The position numbers were made by a program, and so were the translations under genes. The notes beneath the pieces were generated by a model that saw nothing but the letters and a program-made list of their open reading frames with translations, was not told the DNA's origin and ran no database searches. DNA of 64,000 nt, from positions 1 through 64,000 of the forward strand of contig CABZRR010000004.1 of NCBI GenBank assembly GCA_902528215.1, read 5' to 3'. Source of the stretch: an uncultured SAR86 cluster bacterium. GTDB lineage: Bacteria; Pseudomonadota; Gammaproteobacteria; Magnimaribacterales; D2472. Positions 1 to 9,256 of the stretch are shown here, piece by piece. The stretch's first letter is position 1. Each line of letters starts with the position of its first letter.

Positions 1-368
1 CCCGGATTAATTCCACTTGCAATTCTAAAGATCTCTTTTCCGTGCATATCTCTGTAGGTAAAAAATCCATCAATATATCTTGCATCTAAATTTTTTAATA
101 ATGTATGAACTTGATTAATATCAAAATTTGACTTGTCCATTGAAACCAAATTTAAAATAATTAATTCTTGTTCCTGCTGAGGTGCATCCTCATCATTAAA
201 TCCAAAAGTGCTCTGCTCTAACTCACTTTCAAAAAGCAAAGATTTGGAATCATCAAGAGAATTTTGAATTAATGTGCGAGTAAAAATGGGTTTAAAAAAA
301 AAATATAAGAGAGTTAAGAAGATTACTGAGGCTACAAGAACTAACAAAATTTGCAAATTGCTAAGCAT
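1..368 (-). CDS. zipA: Cell division protein ZipA (partial, runs off the window start)
   Basis: Translated by hand from ATG at 368: MLSNLQILLVLVASVIFLTLLYFFFKP (N-terminal TM), short linker, then ELIILNLVSMDKSNFDINQVHTLLKNLDARYIDGFFTYRDMHGKEIFRIASGINPG, resembling the start of the ZipA C-terminal FtsZ-binding domain. Adjacent to smc, as in other gammaproteobacteria. Confidence 0.75.
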   Translation of the reverse strand, partial: MLSNLQILLVLVASVIFLTLLYFFFKPIFTRTLIQNSLDDSKSLLFESELEQSTFGFNDEDAPQQEQELIILNLVSMDKSNFDINQVHTLLKNLDARYIDGFFTYRDMHGKEIFRIASGINP

Positions 369-369
369 G

Positions 370-2568
370 CTATGAAGCAGCTAACTTTAGTGCTTCTTTT
401 ACATCCACTGACACAACTCGAGAAACTCCAGCCTCCTGCATTGTAATCCCCATCAAATGGTCACTCTTTTCCATAGAAATTTTATTATGAGTAATGAATA
501 TGAATTGCACTCTATCAGACATCTCTTCAACCATTGCTGCGAACCTTGAAGCATTTATATCATCCAATGGTGCATCCACCTCATCTAACAAGCAAAAGGG
601 AGCGGGGTTTAACTCAAATAATGCAAATACTAAAGACAGTGCCGTCATGGCTTTTTCTCCCCCAGATAGCTGAGAGATTGTTGCATTTTTTTTGCCTGGA
701 GGTTGTGCAACAAGAGTTATGCCTGAATTAAGTGAATCGCCATCTATTAATTGCAATGCAGCTTTACCCCCACCGAAAAGTTTAGGAAATATTTCTTGTA
801 TTTTTACATTCACGGAATTAAAACTATCGTCAAACTTCGTCTTAGACTCAACATCTATTTTCTTAATTGCACTTTGTAGCTTATCTAAAGCTTCATTTAA
901 ATCTTCTAATTGAGAATCAAGCTCTTCAATTCGTTGTGACTCTTCTTCAATTTCATCTGGTGCCGCTAAATTAATAGCTCCTAAAGATATGATAGACGAT
1001 TGAGTGGATGCCAAAGATGATTCTAGATTTAAAAGATTCATCTCTTCATAATCTTCATTATTTAGCTCAGAAACAGAGACTCCGGCCTTTTTCAACATTT
1101 GTGACGCATTATCTAAATTTACCTCAAATGTTCTTAAATCCAGTTTTAGGTTATTTAATTTTTCCTCTAAAGATCTCAGGTCTAAAGCGGCAAGAGATTT
1201 TTTATTTTCTGCATCTTGAATAGAAGCATCAACAACTGATTGTTTTTGACGAATTGAACTGAGCTCTGCTTCAGCATTAGAGCTCTTTTTTACTAACTCT
1301 GTTAAATCATTTTCTGCTTTGCTCTTATTTTCTTTAGCTCGACTTAGTTGCTCAGAAATTTCATTATGCCTAAGTGAATATTCATTAGTTATATTTTTAG
1401 ATTGTTCAGAAGTAATTTTTAAAATGCTTGTTAATAAATCCTTTAACTCATTAACTTTATTACGTATTGAATCAGCCGCCAAACCAAAATCTTTTAGACC
1501 CTCTAAAATACTTTCAAGCAATTTCATTGCTTTTTCTTTGGAGCTTATTTTCTCCAAGCTAGATTTATTATGCAGCGCCTCGGCATACCTATCTTTTAAT
1601 TTTGACAGATCCTCCTCATGTCCCAGAATTGCCTTATTAATATTTTGAAGATTAGTTTCAAGCCTGGCAATTTCTGAGCCAATCGTATAAAAGTTTTTTT
1701 GTGCGTCTTCGAAAGCAGATAAAACAGAAGAGTGCTCTGTCTTAATTTGGTCAATAGAGGTTTGATGAGTATCGACTTCAGTGGACTTAACAGTTATCTG
1801 ATTATCAAGCTTAGCAATTTTTGAACTCAAGGAATCTTTTTTTGCTTTGGCACTTAAGGTATTTAAAATTGAAATATTTAACTTTAATTCCTTCTCTTCA
1901 ATTTGAAGTTTTTTATACTTTTCTGCAGCCTTAGCTTGATTTTGTAATCTATTAATTAATCTTTGAATTTCGTCTCTAATATCTTTTACCCTAGAAAGGT
2001 TTTCTTTAGTTTTTTTAATTCTCTTTTCTGTCTCCTTTCTTCTTTCTTTGTATTTTGAAATGCCTGCTGCCTCCTCAATAAATACTCTCATTTCTTCAGG
2101 TTTGGCGCTTACTATCTTAGATACCATCCCTTGTTCTATGATTGCATAACTTCTCGGACCAAGGCCAGTTCCAAGAAAGATGTCTTGAACATCTTTTCGT
2201 CTGCATGAAGTGTTATTTATTGAATAATTTGACTGTCCATCTCTTGTCATCAATCTCTTAACGGATATTTCATTATATTTTGCATATTCACCACCCAATT
2301 TACCCAAGGAGTTGTCAAAAAGAAGTTCAATGCTGCATTGGCCTGAAGGCTTCCTTAAGTCTGAACCATTAAAGATAACATCTGACATAGAATCACCACG
2401 TAAGTTCTTTGCAGATAACTCTCCTAAAACCCATCTAACAGCATCGATAACATTAGATTTGCCGCAACCATTTGGACCAACAACAGCGACCATATTTGTA
2501 GGGAAGGATATCCTCGTGGGATCCACGAAACTTTTAAATCCAGCCAATTTAATGTGTTTAAGCTGCAT
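370..2568 (-). CDS. smc: Chromosome segregation SMC ATPase, short form (732 aa) without a recognisable hinge
   Basis: Walker A GPNGCGKSN, Q-loop region YAIIEQGMVSKIVSAKPEEMRVFIEEAAGISKYKERR, signature ISQLSGGEKAMTALSLVFALF, Walker B FCLLDEVDAPLDD. Only coiled-coil-like sequence lies between the two head halves. Confidence 0.93.
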   Translation of the reverse strand: MQLKHIKLAGFKSFVDPTRISFPTNMVAVVGPNGCGKSNVIDAVRWVLGELSAKNLRGDSMSDVIFNGSDLRKPSGQCSIELLFDNSLGKLGGEYAKYNEISVKRLMTRDGQSNYSINNTSCRRKDVQDIFLGTGLGPRSYAIIEQGMVSKIVSAKPEEMRVFIEEAAGISKYKERRKETEKRIKKTKENLSRVKDIRDEIQRLINRLQNQAKAAEKYKKLQIEEKELKLNISILNTLSAKAKKDSLSSKIAKLDNQITVKSTEVDTHQTSIDQIKTEHSSVLSAFEDAQKNFYTIGSEIARLETNLQNINKAILGHEEDLSKLKDRYAEALHNKSSLEKISSKEKAMKLLESILEGLKDFGLAADSIRNKVNELKDLLTSILKITSEQSKNITNEYSLRHNEISEQLSRAKENKSKAENDLTELVKKSSNAEAELSSIRQKQSVVDASIQDAENKKSLAALDLRSLEEKLNNLKLDLRTFEVNLDNASQMLKKAGVSVSELNNEDYEEMNLLNLESSLASTQSSIISLGAINLAAPDEIEEESQRIEELDSQLEDLNEALDKLQSAIKKIDVESKTKFDDSFNSVNVKIQEIFPKLFGGGKAALQLIDGDSLNSGITLVAQPPGKKNATISQLSGGEKAMTALSLVFALFELNPAPFCLLDEVDAPLDDINASRFAAMVEEMSDRVQFIFITHNKISMEKSDHLMGITMQEAGVSRVVSVDVKEALKLAAS

Positions 2569-2594
2569 TAAATAATTCCTTTTCTTATTTTAAA

Positions 2595-3383
2595 CTATTG
2601 TTCCCTTTTTAACCATTCATCAGTATAAAAAAATAACTCCTCTTGATTGTCTTGTGAATACTTTAAATCTATCGTTTTAAATGCTTCAAAAATAAAATTA
2701 TCGCATTCAGCTAAAGCCTCAATCTTGATAATTTCTTGCTGCATAAAAGCAGATGCAATATCAAAACCTCTTACGGTTGAATTAGATTTATCCAGCTTAA
2801 TAGGCCTTATAATATTTGGAGACAACAGCTCTACTGAAGCAATATTAACTCCTGGCCCATTTGGAATTGACACCCCCAGCTGTACTAACTGCAAAGTACA
2901 ATTAGCAGGGTTTTCAACGTTGATAATAAGGTTTGAATTTGCAATTTCAGGATATTTCTCATCTCTAAAATCTGCCAAAAGATTAAAAATAGGAACCTGG
3001 AAATTCTCAGAAGCAAATTCTACATTTAAATACTTGAGTATGCTTTCTGCTGAATTAAATGATTGTTCTTCTAAGGCTTTGTAGAAAACTTGTGAGCCCA
3101 TTATAAAAGATTGCTCCTCGGAGGATTGATCAAAAATATATTCATTTAAAAAAAACTTATCGAACTCTTCATCTCGTGAGATAGTCATCAGAATCGATTC
3201 AGATTGAGTAGCTTTAACCCAGGAACCTATCAATGGCTCTCTAGAGATAAAATTTAAAACAAATCCTCCAAAAACTAAAATGGTGACTAAAAAAATGAGT
3301 GATTTTTGATTAGACAAAGGCTGAAGCAAGTAAACAATTACAGGTAATAATAATATTATTGAAGAACCAATAATAAATATCAT
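2595..3383 (-). CDS. CcmI-like cytochrome c biogenesis protein (by position)
   Basis: 262 aa, two N-terminal TM segments then a soluble domain; start overlaps the end of ccmH. Assigned mainly from operon position. Confidence 0.5.
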   Translation of the reverse strand: MIFIIGSSIILLLPVIVYLLQPLSNQKSLIFLVTILVFGGFVLNFISREPLIGSWVKATQSESILMTISRDEEFDKFFLNEYIFDQSSEEQSFIMGSQVFYKALEEQSFNSAESILKYLNVEFASENFQVPIFNLLADFRDEKYPEIANSNLIINVENPANCTLQLVQLGVSIPNGPGVNIASVELLSPNIIRPIKLDKSNSTVRGFDIASAFMQQEIIKIEALAECDNFIFEAFKTIDLKYSQDNQEELFFYTDEWLKREQ

Positions 3384-3766
3384 TCGACTCTGCGTTTAAA
3401 AAAGAAGATTATCAAAATTAAAGAAAGGAAAATAAAAGGTCCAAACCAAAGTATATAGTTTGCTCCTTCGAGAGCCGGTCTATAATCTGAAAAATTACCA
3501 AACCTATCTGATACATACTTTTTGATTTCATCGTCAGAAGAACCATCAATGATTAAGTCATAAACCTTATTTTTTAAATCTCTAGATACAGGGGCATCAG
3601 AGCTAGCAATGCTGCCGCTGATACACTTTGGGCATCTAATTTCTGAAATTAATGAGTAAAATCTTTTTTCCTGAGCTATGTCTTCAAATTGGTATACTAT
3701 TTCACTAAAACTATAAATAGAAAAAATTAAAAAAGAAGATGCTAAAAAAAAATTACTTTTTATCAT
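3380..3766 (-). CDS. ccmH: Cytochrome c-type biogenesis protein CcmH
   Basis: RCPKC motif, SDAPVSRDLKNKVYDLIIDGSSDDEIKKYVSDRFG, C-terminal TM. Confidence 0.9.
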   Translation of the reverse strand: MIKSNFFLASSFLIFSIYSFSEIVYQFEDIAQEKRFYSLISEIRCPKCISGSIASSDAPVSRDLKNKVYDLIIDGSSDDEIKKYVSDRFGNFSDYRPALEGANYILWFGPFIFLSLILIIFFFKRRVE

Positions 3767-4284
3767 GTCTCGTTACTTGCTTTTTTAATTAGTGGATGAA
3801 AAATTGTTTCCCACTTTTTTGGGGTCATTTCTCCTTGAATGTGAGCTACAATCTGATTATCGATTACTAAATATGATTCAGGCGCTCCAGTTACACCAAG
3901 ATCAAAAGCCAAGTCTCCTCTTGGATCATATATTGAAAGAATATATGGATTACCATGCTTTTGAAGCCAAGCACTTGCTTTATTATTAGAGTCTTTATAA
4001 TTCAAACCAACTATTTGAATATTTGCATCCGATAGCTTAGTTAAAAAGGGGTGCTCGACAAGGCATGTGATGCACCAACTTGCCCATACGTTTACTAACT
4101 TTATTCCATCTAAATATTCGTACTTAACTGGAATTCCATTTAGATCATTCAGTTCAAATGATGGAAAATTTTTAGTATTGAATTTTAAAAATTTTCCATC
4201 TTCTTCAATCAACAATACATTAGCGAAGAATGTGAAAATAATAATAGGTACTAGGACTATTAAAAATCTTAGAGATTTATTCAT
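3763..4284 (-). CDS. ccmG: Thiol:disulfide interchange protein CcmG/DsbE
   Basis: Thioredoxin fold with WASWCITC motif; N-terminal anchor; between ccmF and ccmH. Confidence 0.9.
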   Translation of the reverse strand: MNKSLRFLIVLVPIIIFTFFANVLLIEEDGKFLKFNTKNFPSFELNDLNGIPVKYEYLDGIKLVNVWASWCITCLVEHPFLTKLSDANIQIVGLNYKDSNNKASAWLQKHGNPYILSIYDPRGDLAFDLGVTGAPESYLVIDNQIVAHIQGEMTPKKWETIFHPLIKKASNET

Positions 4285-6179
4285 GTTGCTTTCTTTTTAA
4301 AAATTGTAATTAACATGCCCATTACCATCAAAGAAGCAGAAAACCAGATCCACTTTATAAAATAATTTATTTTTAAGGCAAAAGTCCAACTGCCATTTTC
4401 TAACTGATCACCGATTGTGAGATATGTATCTTTCAATATAGAGGTATAGATAGAAGATTCTGTTGTAATTTGCCCCCTTGTAGCATATTTTCTTTTCTGA
4501 GGATTTAGAAAGATATTTTTTCCATCTTGTAATAATGACACTTCAACAGAAATAACATCATGATTTGAAGCTTTCAAAACTTTTATGTCATCAAATGAAA
4601 ATTCTTTTATAGACTCATTCACAAAAATAGATTCACCTGGAGCGAGATTAAGGTTTTTCTCATAACTTAAGATGCTATTTAAAGAAACTGCTAAAAATAA
4701 TAGACCCAAGCCAATGTGAGCGACAGCACTTCCTTTATTAATAAACTTTTTGTAGAAAAAATTATTAAGCACTCTTAATAAGTAAGTAAATAGAATAAGT
4801 GATCCAGAAAAGATTCCTATGTATGAAAGAATCGAGAAGGTTTCTGTTATGTGCCAAACAAAATAAGTAAATAGAATTGTTAATATTACTGGAAAAAATG
4901 TTTTGTAGACGTAGCTTTTTAGATGCTTGGACCTTTGCCATAAAGAATCTACAGAGGCCATGATAAATATAGCGGTAATAAGAATTAATGGCGTAAAAAT
5001 TGTATTGTAATAAGGAGGCCCAATACTAACTTTTTCTCCATTTATTGCTTCAATAATAAGCGGATATGTTACACCAAGAAAAATAGAGAAAATGCTCGTA
5101 ACCATTAATATATTGTTCATAGAAAGAAAAGATTCTTTCGAACCTGAAACTACAAATTTTGATCCATTCAAAGATGGAATTCTATATGCAAAAACTCCTA
5201 ATGCTAATAATGTAATTAGTCCAGAAAAAATTAAAAGATATAAGCCCCTTTGAGGATCATTTGCAAATGAGTGAACGCTATCAATGATTCCAGACCTAAC
5301 AATAAATGCTCCAAAAAGGCTCAGAGCAAAGATTAAAATCCCTAAAAACATAGTCCAAGTTTTTAGAACACTTGATTTTGAAGAGGCATACAATGAATGC
5401 ATAAACGCAGTAGCAGCAAGCCATGGCATCAAAGCAACATTTTCAACTGGATCCCAAAACCAATAGCCTCCCCAACCAAGCTCATAGTATGCCCACCAAC
5501 TTCCTAAGGTAATTCCAATCGTTAAGAAAATCCATGCCACCAGGGACCAATTCTTTATATCTTTTTCCCATTCTAATTCAAAATTACCGTGAAAAAGATA
5601 TGCTGTGATGTAGCTAAAGGAAATTACAAATCCTACATACCCCAAATACAACATTGGTGGATGAATAGCTAAGGCAGGATCTTGCAGAACTGGATTTATA
5701 TCTGCACCTTCTATAGCTCCAAATGGTAATACTCTCTCAAATGGATTAGATGTTAAAAGAAGAAATAATAAAAAGCCTAAAATGATTAAGCTAACCATCA
5801 ATAAGGTTGTTTTCTTTAAAGAGTGGCTATCATCAAGAGAATTTATAAAGAAGATACTCCATGCGGTTAAGAAAACTATCCATAGGAACATTGATCCCTC
5901 ATGTGCACTCCAAATTGAACTAATTTTATAAAAAATTGGTAATTGAGAGTTGGAGTGACTAGCTATATATGCAATTGAAAAGTCATCATTTACTGCAAGA
6001 TAAACATACATTGCAAATGAAATAAAAACCAGCCAACAGGCCTGATTGAAAAGCCTAATAGATAAACTTAATTGGTTGGGGTGAATCTTGCCAAAAAAGA
6101 AAAAGAAATTAAAAATTAAGATTAAACTTAATATAACAACTGCTGATAAAGATAAAAAATGTGATATCTCCCCTATCAT
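4281..6179 (-). CDS. ccmF: Heme lyase CcmF
   Basis: Multi-TM with WWAYYELGWGGYWFWDPVENVALMPWL tryptophan-rich heme-handling motif. Confidence 0.95.
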   Translation of the reverse strand: MIGEISHFLSLSAVVILSLILIFNFFFFFGKIHPNQLSLSIRLFNQACWLVFISFAMYVYLAVNDDFSIAYIASHSNSQLPIFYKISSIWSAHEGSMFLWIVFLTAWSIFFINSLDDSHSLKKTTLLMVSLIILGFLLFLLLTSNPFERVLPFGAIEGADINPVLQDPALAIHPPMLYLGYVGFVISFSYITAYLFHGNFELEWEKDIKNWSLVAWIFLTIGITLGSWWAYYELGWGGYWFWDPVENVALMPWLAATAFMHSLYASSKSSVLKTWTMFLGILIFALSLFGAFIVRSGIIDSVHSFANDPQRGLYLLIFSGLITLLALGVFAYRIPSLNGSKFVVSGSKESFLSMNNILMVTSIFSIFLGVTYPLIIEAINGEKVSIGPPYYNTIFTPLILITAIFIMASVDSLWQRSKHLKSYVYKTFFPVILTILFTYFVWHITETFSILSYIGIFSGSLILFTYLLRVLNNFFYKKFINKGSAVAHIGLGLLFLAVSLNSILSYEKNLNLAPGESIFVNESIKEFSFDDIKVLKASNHDVISVEVSLLQDGKNIFLNPQKRKYATRGQITTESSIYTSILKDTYLTIGDQLENGSWTFALKINYFIKWIWFSASLMVMGMLITIFKKKAT

Positions 6180-6589
6180 ATTTCGGCTGCCTCTATAGAT
6201 AGCTCTGGAGGCATATAATTCTCATCATGTTTAGCAAAAATCTCTTCTGCCTCAAACATTCCATCTAAAAAATATCCTAAAACTACTACTCCGCTATCCT
6301 CTTTAAATAAATCTGGGGGAATACCATCAAAAATGACTGGTACTTCTTTTACAAAATCAGTAGCAATAAATTTTATTTTTGTACCATCTCTTTTTATTGA
6401 ACCTGACTTAACCATTCCTCCTAATTTAATCCGATAGCCTGGTTTAATGTCAGCTTTCAACATCTCAGATGGACTGTAGAAAAGATCTAATTTAGAGTTT
6501 AATGAAAAAAGTATTAATAAAATTCCACCTGCAGACATAAAAAGAATGATAAAAAATTTCCAAAGACGATTTTTTCTAGCTTGGAGCAT
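6176..6589 (-). CDS. ccmE: Heme chaperone CcmE
   Basis: OB-fold protein with AKHDENYMPPE (heme-binding His region); N-terminal TM. Confidence 0.93.
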   Translation of the reverse strand: MLQARKNRLWKFFIILFMSAGGILLILFSLNSKLDLFYSPSEMLKADIKPGYRIKLGGMVKSGSIKRDGTKIKFIATDFVKEVPVIFDGIPPDLFKEDSGVVVLGYFLDGMFEAEEIFAKHDENYMPPELSIEAAEI

Positions 6590-6752
6590 TTTTTATTTTA
6601 ATTTTTCTTTTAACCCCTTTAATTCTATTTTTAGCAATCAGAAAACTAGCAACAATAATTGATATAGCAATTGAGTAAACCGACCAAACATATACACCAT
6701 GGCCATCCATAGCCAAGATTTCATTAAGATTATTAAAAGCTAAATCAAACAT
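6576..6752 (-). CDS. ccmD: Heme exporter protein CcmD (58 aa; not in ORF track)
   Basis: Hand translation: MFDLAFNNLNEILAMDGHGVYVWSVYSIAISIIVASFLIAKNRIKGVKRKIKIKNAPS*; MDGHGVYVW is typical of CcmD; overlaps ccmC and ccmE ends. Confidence 0.85.
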   Translation of the reverse strand: MFDLAFNNLNEILAMDGHGVYVWSVYSIAISIIVASFLIAKNRIKGVKRKIKIKNAPS

Positions 6753-7476
6753 ATTCTGAAACCCATTTTTTATTTTTTTCCCTACCCAATATATAGGAAC
6801 GACTACTCAAAATACCAAGGGAAATTAACGTAAAACCTAAACCAATTATTGAAATTAATAATGGATATAGCATAGATGGATCAATCGAACTTCCACCTGA
6901 AACTGATATTGAGGCTGGTTGGTGCAGTGTTGACCACCAATCAACAGATTTTTTAATAATTGGAATATTCACAACCCCAATTACAACAAGTATCGACATC
7001 AAGCGATCTGACTTTTCTAAGTTAGAGAAAGACCCATGTAAAGTTAAAATACCAAGATACATGATGAATAAAATTAAAGTTGAAGTAATTCTCGCGTCCC
7101 ATTGCCACCACGTTCCCCATGTCGGAATACCCCAAACTGATCCTGAGAATAAACCTATAAATGTAATCATTGCTCCTATTGGTGCAGCTGATTTAATTAA
7201 ATAAGCAGCTAACTTAACTCTCCATACAAGGTGCATTAACGCGCACAGTGCCATAAAGAAATAAATGAGCTCTGCAAAGATTACTGCAGGCACATGAAGA
7301 AAGATAATTCTATATGAATTTCCTTGAACGGCGTCTTGTGGGGCAAATAATAGACCCCATACCCATCCAACAATCAACATAGACAAACCAATAAAAATTA
7401 AAAAGGGATAAAGCGTCTTAGTTATTCTGACAAAACTTTTTGGAGATGAAAATTTGTGGATAAATGCTGAAATCAC
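6745..7476 (-). CDS. ccmC: Heme exporter protein CcmC
   Basis: Multi-TM with tryptophan-rich motif WGIPTWGTWWQWDARITS. Confidence 0.95.
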   Translation of the reverse strand: MISAFIHKFSSPKSFVRITKTLYPFLIFIGLSMLIVGWVWGLLFAPQDAVQGNSYRIIFLHVPAVIFAELIYFFMALCALMHLVWRVKLAAYLIKSAAPIGAMITFIGLFSGSVWGIPTWGTWWQWDARITSTLILFIMYLGILTLHGSFSNLEKSDRLMSILVVIGVVNIPIIKKSVDWWSTLHQPASISVSGGSSIDPSMLYPLLISIIGLGFTLISLGILSSRSYILGREKNKKWVSEYV

Positions 7477-7500
7477 ATCAGTATTATAAACCTAACTTGA

Positions 7501-8184
7501 CTAATCTATGTGTGTTTTTAGAGCTGTTGAAATAATTAGCGGCATGATAGCTGAAATCAAAAAACTCACACCAATCATCAAAGAACTAATTTCTAAAAAA
7601 CCATCTTCGTATTGAATGCTCCTTATTGCCGTTCCAAGCAAAATAATCACAGGTAACGCGAGCGGTAAGGTGGTTAAAACTCCCAACATAGCTCCTTTAT
7701 TAATTGACAATGCGTTCCCGAATGCAAATAAATTAAATAACAAAAGATTCGAGAGGCTGAGCAAAAAAAATACGTTCATAAAGCTTCCAATTGCAACTCC
7801 ATTCGCAAAAGAAAATATTGCACCAATAAAAGCAATTGGAACACCAATAAAACAAACGTATACGAATATTTTAGATAATACTATTTTATAAAAGTCTTTT
7901 TCCACAAGAAATTCTTGCTCAAGTGATCCATCTTCAAAGTCTTCCTCAAACATCCCCTCTGTAGCCAAGAATGAGGTCATCAATAACGAAACAACGATGA
8001 TTGAAAAATAAAACTTTTCTAGATCAAATTGTGAAATGTCGATGCTCAATGGAAAGGCTGTTAAAACAAGAATCATAATTAACATCGGCCCCAGCCAAGA
8101 CTTAAGTTTATAAAATAATTTAAAAGATTCTATTTTTAGGAATCTAAACATTTCTTTCACCCAGTGATATAACTTGACATTCAA
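7501..8184 (-). CDS. ccmB: Heme exporter protein CcmB
   Basis: Polytopic membrane protein between ccmA and ccmC, overlapping ccmA. Confidence 0.88.
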   Translation of the reverse strand: MNVKLYHWVKEMFRFLKIESFKLFYKLKSWLGPMLIMILVLTAFPLSIDISQFDLEKFYFSIIVVSLLMTSFLATEGMFEEDFEDGSLEQEFLVEKDFYKIVLSKIFVYVCFIGVPIAFIGAIFSFANGVAIGSFMNVFFLLSLSNLLLFNLFAFGNALSINKGAMLGVLTTLPLALPVIILLGTAIRSIQYEDGFLEISSLMIGVSFLISAIMPLIISTALKTHID

Positions 8185-8728
8185 AACTTGGATATATGTG
8201 TGAAGTAAGAATAATTCCGGTTCCCTCAGATAATTTTTGAATAAAAAAATTATTTAATAGGTCACTCGCAGCATGATCCAAGCCAACAAAAGGCTCATCA
8301 AGAACTATCAATTCTGAAGATTGAGCTAAAACTCTTATCAATGCTAATTTTTTTTGCTGACCAAAAGACAGATTAGCAGTAAGCTCATCTTGCATTTGAA
8401 ATAAATCTAATTTTTCTAGCCATTCAAATGCATTACTCAAAGTAGCATCATCAAATAATAACTCAAGGTTTTGAGAAGGTGTTAAGTAATGCTTAATTGC
8501 ATTTTTATGACCAAGGTAAGAAATCTTTAAATCTTTATTGTTGTACTCAATTGAGCCCTTTGTTATAGAAGTTATCCCTAAAAGAATCTTTATCAAGGTG
8601 CTTTTACCTGACCCATTACCTCCTTTGATATGAAGGCCCTCTCCTGAGAATACTTCAAATGAAAGATTATGAAAAAGCTTTTTCTCATTTATTTTATATG
8701 AGATGTTTTGAGCTGAAATAAGCATCAT
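8144..8728 (-). CDS. ccmA: Heme exporter ATP-binding protein CcmA
   Basis: ABC ATPase: Walker A GGNGSGKST, signature LSFGQQKK, Walker B LIVLDEPFVGLD; heads the ccm operon. Confidence 0.92.
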   Translation of the reverse strand: MMLISAQNISYKINEKKLFHNLSFEVFSGEGLHIKGGNGSGKSTLIKILLGITSITKGSIEYNNKDLKISYLGHKNAIKHYLTPSQNLELLFDDATLSNAFEWLEKLDLFQMQDELTANLSFGQQKKLALIRVLAQSSELIVLDEPFVGLDHAASDLLNNFFIQKLSEGTGIILTSHIYPSFECQVISLGERNV

Positions 8729-8734
8729 AAAGTA

Positions 8735-9250
8735 CTAATTTAGAATAGATTTTGCCCTTATTGTAAGGGATGGAAGTGGATTTTGTGGATCTAATCGAAG
8801 ATAAAATCTTTTTGCCAACTCAGAAAATGGATTTGAAGCAGTTTCTCCCAGACCGCCAACAGAAAAATATAATGATTTAGTAAAAAAAATTCCTTGCTCA
8901 ACTTGAGGTACTTTATTAAAAAAAGTGTTTAACCTTCCAATACTATTAAGCACTCCTTTAAATTTATTTCCAAAATGATACCAACCCCAAAATTGATAGC
9001 CACTTTTTGAAAAATGTAAAAGCTGTTTTCTAGCAACTTTTTTTGGAAAAGCGCCAGCAGGAATAATTGAAATTACATTAGACTGTAATTCAGCAATTTT
9101 TGAATCTAATAAAGATGGTAACTCTTCAACAGATGAAAAAGGGCAAAGTAAACATTCTACCCCTTCCTCAATTTGATAAGACTTAACTTTAGAGAGCCTC
9201 TCCTTTGAGCCAATAATTATGTAGCTAACATCGAGAAGTTCCTTAGACAC
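8735..9250 (-). CDS. Uncharacterised protein, possibly divergent glycosyltransferase-like (171 aa)
   Basis: ORF with weak resemblance to the QGIF...GG segment of small glycosyltransferase-like proteins; no firm motif. Confidence 0.35.
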   Translation of the reverse strand: MSKELLDVSYIIIGSKERLSKVKSYQIEEGVECLLCPFSSVEELPSLLDSKIAELQSNVISIIPAGAFPKKVARKQLLHFSKSGYQFWGWYHFGNKFKGVLNSIGRLNTFFNKVPQVEQGIFFTKSLYFSVGGLGETASNPFSELAKRFYLRLDPQNPLPSLTIRAKSILN

Positions 9251-9256
9251 ACTGAA

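Noticed and set aside
534-2575. Plus-strand ORFs antisense to smc
   Set aside because: Composition-driven ORFs opposite a strongly supported gene, without motifs or plausible starts.
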